A stretch of DNA of 6,964 bases from Defluviitaleaceae bacterium (GCA_009779525.1 WREB01000064.1:1-6964); one strand, 5' to 3'; positions 1 to 6,304 are shown, counted from the first letter of the stretch. Numbers and translations are program-made. Notes: generated by a model not told the origin, from the sequence alone.

Positions 1-327
1 CCCCTGTGACAGCGCGGGGATTTTCAATTCGCTGGCCTCGCCGATCGATTTTATTATACTTCCGTAAACGGTCGGGACTTCGTTGTCGTCGACTTTGATG
101 GCGGCGCCGAACGCCTCCGCCTCAACGGAAAGATCCATAAGGCTCACCGACGCCAATGTGTCGCACTTTTCGGCTATCCGCCTCATCCCCTCCGCTTGAA
201 GCGAGCTGTCGTTGATAAGCTCCCTTACGCTGACGCCAAGCAGCTTGGCCGACGGGAATGAAAGTATCGGCATCGCCTTCTTTGTTTTCGATTTTAGCAA
301 ATCGCCGAACCATTTCCTCATATCCAT
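1..327 (-). CDS. Uroporphyrinogen decarboxylase-superfamily protein (MtaA/CmuA-like methyltransferase type), N-terminal 109 residues, cut by window edge
   Basis: Translating the minus strand from ATG at 327 gives an open frame of 109 codons that leaves the window at base 1, so the C-terminal two thirds are missing. The protein begins MDMRKWFGDLLKSK and continues with MPILSFPSAKLLGVSVREL, then an EGMRRIAEKCDTL helix and DLSVEAEAFGAAI. This layout is typical of the corrinoid-linked methyltransferase branch of the URO-D superfamily (MtaA, MtbA, CmuA relatives). Where true HemE has the conserved MRQAGRY segment, this protein has SFPSAKL, so heme synthesis is unlikely. Members of this branch move methyl groups between corrinoid proteins and an acceptor, but many are uncharacterised and no substrate can be named. 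The start is supported by GAGAGG at 342-337, 9 nt upstream. A second ATG at 321 is too far from it. The AT-rich leader (328-420) after the upstream terminator suggests its own promoter, but no clear -35/-10 pair stands out. Confidence 0.75.
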   Translation of the reverse strand, partial: MDMRKWFGDLLKSKTKKAMPILSFPSAKLLGVSVRELINDSSLQAEGMRRIAEKCDTLASVSLMDLSVEAEAFGAAIKVDDNEVPTVYGSIIKSIGEASELKIPALSQG

Positions 328-420
328 TTTCAAACGCCTCTCAAGGTTTGTGACGCTTATTATGATTCGATCGATTTTTATGTTTAGCAAAATAGGAGTT
401 TATTTTGTATTAAACGCAAT

Positions 421-454
421 AAAAAAGGCGCCCTTCTTAAGTGGGCGCCTTTTT
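421..454 (-). terminator. Intrinsic terminator of the hyd-pfkA operon
   Basis: GGCGCCC (427-433) pairs with GGGCGCC (443-449) around a 9-nt loop. The stem is extended by the A run at 421-426 pairing with the T run at 450-454. Read on the minus strand, the hairpin is followed by six T residues. It lies about 30 nt past the pfkA stop codon and before the leader of the URO-D-family gene, so it should end the operon transcript. The symmetric A/T flanks would also let it work on plus-strand transcripts. Confidence 0.88.
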
Positions 455-482
455 GCCAAAAACGCTAATTATTTGATAAAAA

Positions 483-1592
483 TCAGTTGGCCTCGGCGAA
501 TGAAATCCCCACGCTTTTCGCGACGCGGACTAGGTCGCCGTCCGGGTCGACGTTTTTGCTTCGGCTCACCTTTTCGCTGCCGATGACTTCCTCGAGGTTC
601 GCGTACGTCATCTCGCCGTTTCGCAGGCATACCATGTTTCCGTACAATCCCTTTTCGATCAGTTCGCTGGCTTTCACGCCGTACCTGACGGAAAGCAGCC
701 TGTCGGCGGGCGAAGTGTCGCCGCCCCGCTGTATGTGCCCGAGCGTGCAGTGCCTCACCTCGTGCTCGACGAGCGGCTCGAGGTCGCGCGCGATCTTCGC
801 CGCTATTCCGTAGAAGCGGATCGGGTCCGGGCTGTCGTCAACCACCTTGCCGATCACCGCTTGCCCGCCTTTTTCAACGGCGCCCTCGGTGACGATTATT
901 ATGGTGAACGGTTTGCCCTTGGAGTCGCGGTCCTTTATCTTTTGAACGATTTTTTCCATCGAAAACGGTATTTCCGGGATCAATATGACGTCCGCCGAAC
1001 CCGCGATGCCGGAATGTAGCGCGATCCAGCCGGCCGAACGCCCCATGACCTCGACGACTATGACGCGGTGGTGGCTTTCCGCGGTCGTGTGCAGCCGGCC
1101 CAGATTTTCGACGACGATGTTCACCGCGGTGTCGAAGCCGAACGTCGTGTCGGTCGAAGACAGATCGTTGTCGATGGTCTTCGGCACGCCTATGACGTTG
1201 ACGCCCTTGCGCGCGAAGTCGCGCGCGGACGTTAGCGTTCCGTCGCCGCCGAGCACGACCAAAACGTCGACTCCGGTCTTTCTCATGTTTTCGACCGCTA
1301 CGTCGGAAACGTCCTTTTTAACGATTTTGCCGCCCTCCTCGACCGCGTAGTCGAAGAGGTTGTCCTTGTTGGAACTGTATAGAATCGTCCCGCCCTTGTG
1401 CAAAATACCGGAAGTAGTCTCGTGCGTAAGCGGTATGTAATTGTTTTGGTACAGCCCCCTGTAGCCGAACCGGTAGCCGATCAGTTCGCAGTCCATGCCG
1501 TTGTGGCACGCGCGCACCAGCGTGTATATGACGGCGTTAAGGCCCGGCGCGTCGCCGCCGCCGGTAAGCACCGCTATTTTTTTCCTACTCAT
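483..1592 (-). CDS. pfkA: 6-phosphofructokinase, mixed-substrate group III, probably ATP-dependent
   Basis: A 369-residue cytoplasmic enzyme that phosphorylates fructose 6-phosphate to fructose 1,6-bisphosphate, the committed step of glycolysis. Visible motifs in order: nucleotide-binding TGGGDAPGLNA (10-20), GGDGT (115-119), PKTIDND (137-143) with the catalytic base Asp141, substrate-binding MGRSAGW (183-189), TEGA (235-238), and LGHIQRGG (284-291). In the PFK family the second Gly of GGDG (E. coli Gly104) favours ATP, while the Lys of PKTIDND (E. coli position 124) is usual in PPi enzymes. The Gly/Lys pair seen here occurs in ATP-using group III enzymes such as those of Streptomyces, so ATP is the better guess. 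The length fits group III. ATG at 1592 follows GGGTGAT just upstream (a GGTGA-type site). The gene starts 26 nt after the hydA stop with no terminator between them and is followed by a strong terminator, so it is the last gene of the hydrogenase operon. Confidence 0.95.
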   Translation of the reverse strand: MSRKKIAVLTGGGDAPGLNAVIYTLVRACHNGMDCELIGYRFGYRGLYQNNYIPLTHETTSGILHKGGTILYSSNKDNLFDYAVEEGGKIVKKDVSDVAVENMRKTGVDVLVVLGGDGTLTSARDFARKGVNVIGVPKTIDNDLSSTDTTFGFDTAVNIVVENLGRLHTTAESHHRVIVVEVMGRSAGWIALHSGIAGSADVILIPEIPFSMEKIVQKIKDRDSKGKPFTIIIVTEGAVEKGGQAVIGKVVDDSPDPIRFYGIAAKIARDLEPLVEHEVRHCTLGHIQRGGDTSPADRLLSVRYGVKASELIEKGLYGNMVCLRNGEMTYANLEEVIGSEKVSRSKNVDPDGDLVRVAKSVGISFAEAN

Positions 1593-1618
1593 CTAATCAC
1601 CCGTCTGTTTGCTCAATT

Positions 1619-3358
1619 TTATAATTTGTCGCGCTTGTGATAATGGGTGTGCAGTAATTCGTGGGCCATTTCGCCGTAAATCTCGCCGAGGAACTCGCCG
1701 TACAATTTTTTGATTTCGGCGTTTTCGTGCGACATTCTGATTGCTTTGCCCTTGTCTTCCTTGAAGAGCGCCTCGGCGCGCTTGCGCAGCACTTCGATGT
1801 TGTTGTGGTGGTACGGCTGTCCGCCGCCGCCGACGCACCCCGACGGACACGCCATTATCTCTATCGCGTGGTATAAGGCCTTGCCGTCGCGGATTTCGGT
1901 AAGCAGCTGCCTCGCGTTTCCGAGCCCGTTCGCGATGGCGATTTTTATTTTTTTGCCCGCGATCTCGACTTCGGCCTCGCGTATCCCCTCGATGCCGCGC
2001 AGCATCTCGAACTCGATTTTCTCGGGCGGCTTCTTTTCGAGCCAGGCGGTCACGGTCCGGACGACCGCTTCGATGACGCCGCCCGACGTCCCGAAAAGCA
2101 CGCTCGCCCCCGTCGATTCGCCCATCAGCTCGTCGAATTCGCCGTCCGGAAGCTCCGGAAAATGGATGCCCGTTTCATGGATCATCCGCGCAAGTTCGCG
2201 GGTCGAAAGCACGTAATCCACGTCCTTGCCCTGCTGCGTGGCGCCGAGCTCTTCGCGCTTCGCCTCGAATTTTTTGGCTAAGCAGGGCATTATGGAAACG
2301 ACGACGATTTTCGCCGGGTCGATGCCTAGTCTATTTGCCAGGTACGTTTTGGCTACGGCCCCGAACATTTCGTGCGGCGATTTGCATGATGAGGGTATGT
2401 CGAGAAGCTCGGGGAACTGGTGCTCGATGAATTTCACCCACGCCGGGCAGCAGCTCGTGAGGATCGGAAGCTTCCCTCCGTTCTCGAGCCTGTGCAAAAA
2501 CTCGGAAGCTTCCTCAAGCACGGTCAGATCCGCCGCGAAATCGGTGTCGAGCACTTTGTTGAACCCCATTTGCCTCAGCGCCGAAACCATTTTCCCAGTC
2601 ACCTGGGAGCCTACCGGCATCCCGAACGATTCGCCAAGCGCGACGCGGATCGCCGGCGCCGTCTGCGCGATAACATATTTATCGGGATCGTTTATCGCCT
2701 TCCAAACGGAGCTGGTGTCGTCGGTTTCGGTAAGCGCCGCGGTCGGGCAAACGGAAACGCACTGTCCGCAAAAAGTGCAAGCCGTTTCGATCATGGGGTA
2801 GTCGAACGCGGTGCCCATGACAGTATCAAACCCGCGGTGCACGCAGGAATACACTCCGACCGACTGCACTTCGTTGCACATCGTCTCGCAGCGGCGGCAG
2901 AGCACGCATTTTTCGGCGTTACGCACGATCGAGTAGCTGGACTGGTCTTTTTCGCTTCGGAGCCTCGCGCCGGTGTACTTGATTTCGCGTATGCCCATTT
3001 CGCCGGCGAGTTTTTGCAATTCGCAATTTAAGTTTCGCTCGCAGACGAGGCAGTCGCTCGGGTGGTTGGAAAGAAGCAGCTCCACCATCGTGCGCCTTGC
3101 GATGATCGCGCGTTTGGTGCTCGTGTGTATCACCATGCCCGGGCTCACGACGGTCGAGCAAGCCGGCATCAGGTTGGGCCTTCCGTCTATCTCGACCATG
3201 CAGACGCGGCATGTCCCAACCTGGTTGACCATTTTTATGTCGTGCAGGTCAAGGTGGCAGAGCGTCGGTATATGCATCCCGATCGAACGGGCGGCTTCCA
3301 GAATGGTCGCGCCGTCCGGCACGTTGACTTCCCTGTTGTTGATCGTTATTTTTACCAA
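1619..3358 (-). CDS. hydA: [FeFe] hydrogenase catalytic subunit HydA (group A3-like, of a NADH/ferredoxin-linked complex)
   Basis: A 579-residue cytoplasmic subunit that carries the H-cluster and makes or consumes H2. Domains: plant-type [2Fe-2S] (Cys34, 50, 53, 67); His-ligated [4Fe-4S] (His99-x3-Cys103-x2-Cys106-x5-Cys112); two [4Fe-4S] ferredoxin motifs (Cys151/154/157/161 and Cys194/197/200/204); H-cluster domain from about 230. The H-cluster signatures are complete: TSCCPAW (301-307), MPCLAKKFE (357-365) and MACPSGCVGGGGQP (502-515). The proton-path residues known from Clostridium pasteurianum CpI appear conserved (Cys303, Glu283, Glu286, Ser327, Arg290), so the enzyme should be active. 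There is no extra C-terminal [2Fe-2S] domain of the kind in Thermotoga HydA. The protein ends with the common HELLHTHY tail. The start is TTG at 3358, chosen because GGGAGG (3372-3367) lies 8 nt upstream and no ATG fits. It follows hydB by 14 nt. The maturases HydE, HydF and HydG are not in the window and must be encoded elsewhere. Confidence 0.97.
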   Translation of the reverse strand: MVKITINNREVNVPDGATILEAARSIGMHIPTLCHLDLHDIKMVNQVGTCRVCMVEIDGRPNLMPACSTVVSPGMVIHTSTKRAIIARRTMVELLLSNHPSDCLVCERNLNCELQKLAGEMGIREIKYTGARLRSEKDQSSYSIVRNAEKCVLCRRCETMCNEVQSVGVYSCVHRGFDTVMGTAFDYPMIETACTFCGQCVSVCPTAALTETDDTSSVWKAINDPDKYVIAQTAPAIRVALGESFGMPVGSQVTGKMVSALRQMGFNKVLDTDFAADLTVLEEASEFLHRLENGGKLPILTSCCPAWVKFIEHQFPELLDIPSSCKSPHEMFGAVAKTYLANRLGIDPAKIVVVSIMPCLAKKFEAKREELGATQQGKDVDYVLSTRELARMIHETGIHFPELPDGEFDELMGESTGASVLFGTSGGVIEAVVRTVTAWLEKKPPEKIEFEMLRGIEGIREAEVEIAGKKIKIAIANGLGNARQLLTEIRDGKALYHAIEIMACPSGCVGGGGQPYHHNNIEVLRKRAEALFKEDKGKAIRMSHENAEIKKLYGEFLGEIYGEMAHELLHTHYHKRDKL

Positions 3359-3372
3359 TTCGTCCGCCTCCC

Positions 3373-5133
3373 TTAACCGCGCGCTATGGCTTTAAATTTG
3401 CACTTTTGCATGCAGACGCCGCATTTGATGCAGGCGGACTGGTCGATCGTATGCACCTGCTTCAATTCGCCCGAAATGCAGTCGACCGGGCAATTTTTTT
3501 TGCAAACCGTACAGCCTATGCAGTTTTCCTCGATAATCGAGTAGCGGAGCAGATTCGTGCAGGCGCCGGCCTCGCAGCGGTTGTCGCGTATGTGCTCCTC
3601 GTATTCGCGGCGGAAGAACTTCAGCGTCGAGAGCACCGGGTTCGGCGAACTTTTGCCGAGCCCGCAAAGCGAGGTGTCGCATATTATGCGGCCGAGGTTC
3701 TCGAGTTCGTTCATGTGCTCTTCCTTGCCCTCGCCGTTGCAAATCTTCGTAAGGATTTCCAGCAGGCGCTGGTTGCCTATCCGGCACGGAGTGCATTTGC
3801 CGCAGCTTTCGTCCGCGGTGAACTCGAGGAAAAACTTGGCTATGTTAACCATGCAGTCGTCTTCGTCCATGACTATGAACGCGCCGGAACCCATGATGGA
3901 GCCGAGCGTCTGAAGCGCCTCGAAATCGACCGGAGATTCGAGCTCGCGTTCGGGAATTAGCCCGCCCGAAGGCCCGCCGGTCTGGACCGCCTTAAACTTC
4001 TTGCCGCCCTGGATGCCGCCACCGACTTTGTCGACGACGCTTCGAAGCGGCATTCCCATCGGGATTTCGATCAGCCCGACGTTCCGGACCTTGCCCGCGA
4101 GCGCGAAAACTTTCGTGCCCGGGCTCTTTTCGGTACCGAACTGCCTGTACCATTCGGGACCCTTGCGTATGATCGAAGCGATGTTGGCGAAAGTCTCGAC
4201 GTTGTTGATGTTCGTAGGCTTACCCCAAAGGCCGATTTGCGCCGGGAACGGCGGCTTCAGCCTAGGTTCGCCCCTGCCGCCTTGCACCGAGTTCATCAGC
4301 GACGTCTCCTCGCCGCACACGAACGCGCCGGCGCCAAGGTACAAGCGTATGTGGAACGAGAAACCGCTCCCCATGATGTTGTCGCCGAGAAGCCCGAGTT
4401 TTTCCGCCTGCGCTATCGCGCCGCGAAGCCTCTTAACCGCCAGCGGGTATTCCGCGCGAATGTATATTATCCCGTCGGAGGCGCCGATCGCATAGCCGCA
4501 GATCGCCATCGCCTCGAGCACCGAATGCGGGTCCCCTTCGAGGATCGAGCGGTCCATGAACGCGCCGGGGTCGCCTTCGTCGGCGTTGCACATGACGTAT
4601 TTGGTTTCGCCCTCGGATTTTTTTGCGACCGACCACTTGAAACCGGTCGAGGCTCCCGCCCCTCCGCGGCCGCGCAGGCCGCTTTTTGACACCGTTTCGA
4701 TGACGTCGTCGGGGGACATCGAAAAAAGCGACTTGGCAAGCGCTTCGTAGCCGTCGCTTAGGATGTATTCTTCGATTCGCTCGGGATCGATGACCCCGCA
4801 ATTGCGAAGCGCGATCCTGACCTGGTTGTCCTTAAACGGGAACGAATTGCCTCCGTCGAATTGAAGCCGCTTGACCGGCTTGCCGCCGATCGCGTGCGAA
4901 TCGATTATTTCCTCGGCGTCCTCGGGCTTGACCTTGATGTAAAGCGTGTTGTCGGGATGAACCCTGACGACGGTCCCGTTTTCGCAAAAACCGAAGCATC
5001 CCGCCGATACAGCGTGGGCAATCTGCGAAACGCCCTTTTCTTTTGCGACTTTGTTCAACGCTTCGATGACGGCGGCCCCGGCTTCGCATTTCGCGCCGCC
5101 GCAGACCAAAAAATGCGTCCGGTTGTTGCTCAT
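3373..5133 (-). CDS. hydB: NuoF-like flavoprotein subunit HydB of the NAD-linked [FeFe] hydrogenase
   Basis: A 586-residue subunit that binds FMN and NAD(H) and is the presumed site of flavin-based electron bifurcation in trimeric HydABC. Domains: N-terminal thioredoxin-like [2Fe-2S] domain (Cys11, 16, 46, 50); complex I 51-kDa fold with FMN/NADH motif GLRGRGGAG (152-160), NADEGDPGAF (183-192) and CGEETSL (273-279); SLBB region near 345-400; NuoF-type [4Fe-4S] site ESCGKCTPC (442-450) plus Cys490; C-terminal pair of [4Fe-4S] ferredoxin motifs (Cys538/541/544/548 and Cys568/571/574/578). The NuoF-plus-two-ferredoxin layout is the hallmark of HydB. An EHIRDNRCEAGAC segment (513-525) holds His514, Cys520 and Cys525, possible ligands of the zinc site described in bifurcating HydB structures. 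ATG at 5133 overlaps the upstream stop as ATGA and has AGGAGGTG at 5149-5142. The cofactor could be NADH or NADPH, and bifurcation itself cannot be read from sequence. Confidence 0.96.
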   Translation of the reverse strand: MSNNRTHFLVCGGAKCEAGAAVIEALNKVAKEKGVSQIAHAVSAGCFGFCENGTVVRVHPDNTLYIKVKPEDAEEIIDSHAIGGKPVKRLQFDGGNSFPFKDNQVRIALRNCGVIDPERIEEYILSDGYEALAKSLFSMSPDDVIETVSKSGLRGRGGAGASTGFKWSVAKKSEGETKYVMCNADEGDPGAFMDRSILEGDPHSVLEAMAICGYAIGASDGIIYIRAEYPLAVKRLRGAIAQAEKLGLLGDNIMGSGFSFHIRLYLGAGAFVCGEETSLMNSVQGGRGEPRLKPPFPAQIGLWGKPTNINNVETFANIASIIRKGPEWYRQFGTEKSPGTKVFALAGKVRNVGLIEIPMGMPLRSVVDKVGGGIQGGKKFKAVQTGGPSGGLIPERELESPVDFEALQTLGSIMGSGAFIVMDEDDCMVNIAKFFLEFTADESCGKCTPCRIGNQRLLEILTKICNGEGKEEHMNELENLGRIICDTSLCGLGKSSPNPVLSTLKFFRREYEEHIRDNRCEAGACTNLLRYSIIEENCIGCTVCKKNCPVDCISGELKQVHTIDQSACIKCGVCMQKCKFKAIARG

Positions 5134-5507
5134 GGCCTCTGCACCTCCTGGCCTATAATCGCGCTGTCGAGCAGCTCGCCCTTGATGATGTGCCTGCGCA
5201 CGATTCCCCTCGCCGTCTTTTCGTCGATGTAGCCGTACCTGATCCAGGGCTCGCCCGGGACGCGGACCTCAACCATCGGTTCGGCGTAGCAAAAACCGAG
5301 GCATCCGGTGGATACAAGCGAAACGTTACTCAGGCCCGTTTTTTCGATTTCGTCCTTCAACGCGTCCATAACGGTATCCGCGCCGGCCGCGACGCCGCAC
5401 GTGGCCATCCCGACCGCGACGACGACGTTGGTTTCGTTTTCGGCGTCCTTCGTTATTTTTTTCTTATAATCCTTTAAACTTTCCCATGAATCGATTCTGA
5501 CGGCCAT
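5130..5507 (-). CDS. Small thioredoxin-fold (2Fe-2S) ferredoxin-like accessory subunit of the hydrogenase, with only three cysteines
   Basis: A 125-residue protein resembling the thioredoxin-like ferredoxin domain found at the N-terminus of NuoF/HydB and the C-terminus of NuoE. It has a charged N-terminal helix (SWESLKDYKKKITKD), the strand-turn VVVAVGMATCGVAAGAD, and STGCLGFCYAEPMVEV. Only Cys37, Cys69 and Cys73 are present. The usual fourth ligand of a [2Fe-2S] site is absent, so it may hold no cluster, or one with a non-Cys or partner-supplied ligand. Similar small proteins sit between NuoE-like and NuoF-like genes in clostridial hydrogenase operons. Acetobacterium woodii HydD is a comparable extra subunit without cluster motifs. 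ATG at 5507 is preferred because GGAGG (5520-5516) is 8 nt away. An in-frame GTG at 5510 would be only 5 nt away and add one residue. The gene starts 4 nt after the hydC stop and overlaps hydB by 4 nt, so translation is probably coupled. The role in the complex is inferred. Confidence 0.85.
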   Translation of the reverse strand: MAVRIDSWESLKDYKKKITKDAENETNVVVAVGMATCGVAAGADTVMDALKDEIEKTGLSNVSLVSTGCLGFCYAEPMVEVRVPGEPWIRYGYIDEKTARGIVRRHIIKGELLDSAIIGQEVQRP

Positions 5508-5511
5508 CACA

Positions 5512-6012
5512 TCAACCTCCGATCCCGCGCAGATGCTCTTCCACTATGTGCTTGATGTCCGTCGACTTTACGCGGCCGTACACCTTGTCGTTGACCATCA
5601 CGACGGGCGCTAGCCCGCAGGCCCCGACGCAGCGCACGCTGTCGAGCGTGAACATCCCGTCCTCGGTCGTCTGCTTCGGCTCGACGCGCAGCTCCTTCGC
5701 GAACGCGTTCAGAACGCCGTCCGCGCCCCTGACGAAGCAGGCCGTCCCCATGCAGATGTTTACGCGGTTGACCCCCCGCTTCTCCATCGAAAACAACGAA
5801 TAAAAAGTCGCGACGCCGTAAACGCGCGCCGCGGGTATTTGTAGTTTTTGGGATATGAACAACTGGACTTCCTTGGACAGGTAGCCGTACGTCTCCTGCG
5901 CCATGTGAAGCGTTGGTATTAGCGCGCCGTTTTTATCCTCGAGGCCCTCGATGAACGCCTCGACTTCCGGGAACTCGGCCGCTTCGGTTTTCGGGTCAAT
6001 CGAATGAGCCAT
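5512..6012 (-). CDS. hydC: NuoE-like [2Fe-2S] subunit HydC of the NAD-linked [FeFe] hydrogenase
   Basis: A 166-residue protein of the complex I 24-kDa (NuoE) family and the first gene of the operon. An N-terminal helical part (about 1-75, including LIPTLHMAQETYGYLSKEV) leads into VYGVATFYSLFS and a thioredoxin-fold [2Fe-2S] domain. Its four ligands are Cys87-x4-Cys92 in CMGTACFVRGA and Cys128-x3-Cys132 in CVGACGLAPVV. In HydABC this subunit docks on HydB next to the flavin and takes part in electron transfer there. ATG at 6012 is chosen because GGAGG (6024-6020) lies 7 nt upstream and the family begins at about this point. An upstream in-frame start at 6078 would add 22 unsupported residues and reach across the -10 element. 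The last two Gly codons also form the GGAGG ribosome binding site of the next gene. Confidence 0.95.
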   Translation of the reverse strand: MAHSIDPKTEAAEFPEVEAFIEGLEDKNGALIPTLHMAQETYGYLSKEVQLFISQKLQIPAARVYGVATFYSLFSMEKRGVNRVNICMGTACFVRGADGVLNAFAKELRVEPKQTTEDGMFTLDSVRCVGACGLAPVVMVNDKVYGRVKSTDIKHIVEEHLRGIGG

Positions 6013-6043
6013 GACCAAACCTCCGATTACGAATCGTTTAGTG

Positions 6044-6054
6044 TATGCAACGCA
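6044..6054. repeat. Downstream copy of the hyd promoter repeat (TATGCAACGCA)
   Basis: This 11-bp element matches the 12-bp element at 6082-6093 except for one missing A. It covers the predicted start of transcription of the hyd operon, just downstream of the -10 element. It contains the short palindrome ATGC-AAC-GCAT (6045-6055). It is a candidate half of an operator; the binding protein is unknown. Confidence 0.45.
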
Positions 6055-6058
6055 TTCG

Positions 6059-6088
6059 AGTATAACATTACGCTTCAATCATATGCAA
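6059..6088 (-). promoter_or_regulatory. Candidate sigma-70-type promoter of the hydC-hydB-hydA-pfkA operon
   Basis: On the minus strand TTGCAT (6088-6083) and TATACT (6064-6059) are separated by 18 bp. The -10 is preceded by TGT, an extended -10 pattern. This predicts transcription starting near 6052 and a leader of about 40 nt to the hydC ATG at 6012. The -35 match is only partial (3 of 6), which would fit a regulated promoter. Confidence 0.55.
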
Positions 6089-6093
6089 ACGCA
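6082..6093. repeat. Upstream copy of the hyd promoter repeat (TATGCAAACGCA)
   Basis: It is in the same orientation as the copy at 6044-6054, with start points 38 bp apart, and overlaps the -35 element of the hyd promoter. A protein bound to both copies would bracket the promoter. This is seen in the sequence; the function is inferred. Confidence 0.45.
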
Positions 6094-6110
6094 AATTTAC
6101 CCCGCTTCAG

Positions 6111-6139
6111 TTGCAAGGCGTCAGGCGGCGTGGTATAAT
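6111..6139 (+). promoter_or_regulatory. Sigma-70-type promoter of the tRNA-Arg gene
   Basis: TTGCAA (6111-6116) and a perfect TATAAT (6134-6139) are separated by exactly 17 bp, and TGG directly before the -10 makes an extended -10. Transcription should start near 6146, leaving a leader of about 36 nt before the tRNA. Its -35 lies about 22 bp from the -35 of the divergent hyd promoter. Confidence 0.8.
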
Positions 6140-6150
6140 CACGGTTCCGC

Positions 6151-6176
6151 GCGCCGCATGGAAGCCGCCGCGGCGC
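6151..6176 (+). repeat. GC-rich hairpin in the tRNA precursor leader
   Basis: GCGCCGC (6151-6157) is perfectly complementary to GCGGCGC (6170-6176), leaving a 12-nt loop. The loop holds AAGCCGCC, which also forms the 5' arm of the terminator after the tRNA. The hairpin ends 5 nt before the mature tRNA and would be removed with the leader by RNase P. Confidence 0.5.
6160..6170 (+). repeat. Direct repeat GGAAGCCGCCG, copy 1 (tRNA leader)
   Basis: Identical over 11 bp to 6261-6271. The two copies lie either side of the tRNA gene, 101 bp apart. Confidence 0.55.
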
Positions 6177-6181
6177 AGGAT

Positions 6182-6255
<74 letters not shown>

Positions 6256-6260
6256 AAAAA

Positions 6261-6271
6261 GGAAGCCGCCG
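6261..6271 (+). repeat. Direct repeat GGAAGCCGCCG, copy 2 (terminator 5' arm)
   Basis: Identical over 11 bp to 6160-6170. Here it forms most of the 5' arm of the intrinsic terminator. Either copy could pair with GGCGGCTT at 6288-6295. Confidence 0.55.
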
Positions 6272-6304
6272 AATCCGGTAAAGGATTGGCGGCTTTCGTT
6301 TTTT
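6261..6304 (+). terminator. Intrinsic terminator of the tRNA-Arg transcript
   Basis: Bases 6261-6270 pair with 6288-6297 and, after a bulged G at 6271, AATCC (6272-6276) pairs with GGATT (6283-6287) around a GGTAAA loop. This gives a stem of about 15 bp, followed after one G by six T residues (6299-6304). It begins 6 nt after the tRNA discriminator base. The A run at 6255-6260 would provide a T tract on the other strand, so it may also work in both directions. Confidence 0.9.

Noticed and set aside
122..313. A 63-codon open frame on the minus strand inside the URO-D-family gene
   Set aside because: It overlaps the frame encoding the recognisable MtaA-like protein, has unnatural Arg/Gly-rich composition, and no ribosome binding site.
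2420..3031. Long plus-strand open frames opposite hydA, and similar ones opposite hydB
   Set aside because: They are antisense to genes with complete cofactor motifs. Frames like these arise by chance in GC-rich coding DNA and show no family motif.
3373..6012. The NuoE/NuoF-like genes as part of respiratory complex I or a formate dehydrogenase
   Set aside because: There are no membrane Nuo subunits or molybdopterin subunit, and the C-terminal two-ferredoxin extension of the NuoF-like protein plus the adjacent hydA identify a HydABC hydrogenase.
6013..6078. In-frame N-terminal extension of hydC starting at 6078
   Set aside because: The 22 extra residues precede a well-placed GGAGG site and ATG at 6012, overlap the predicted -10 element and transcription start, and have no NuoE-like character.
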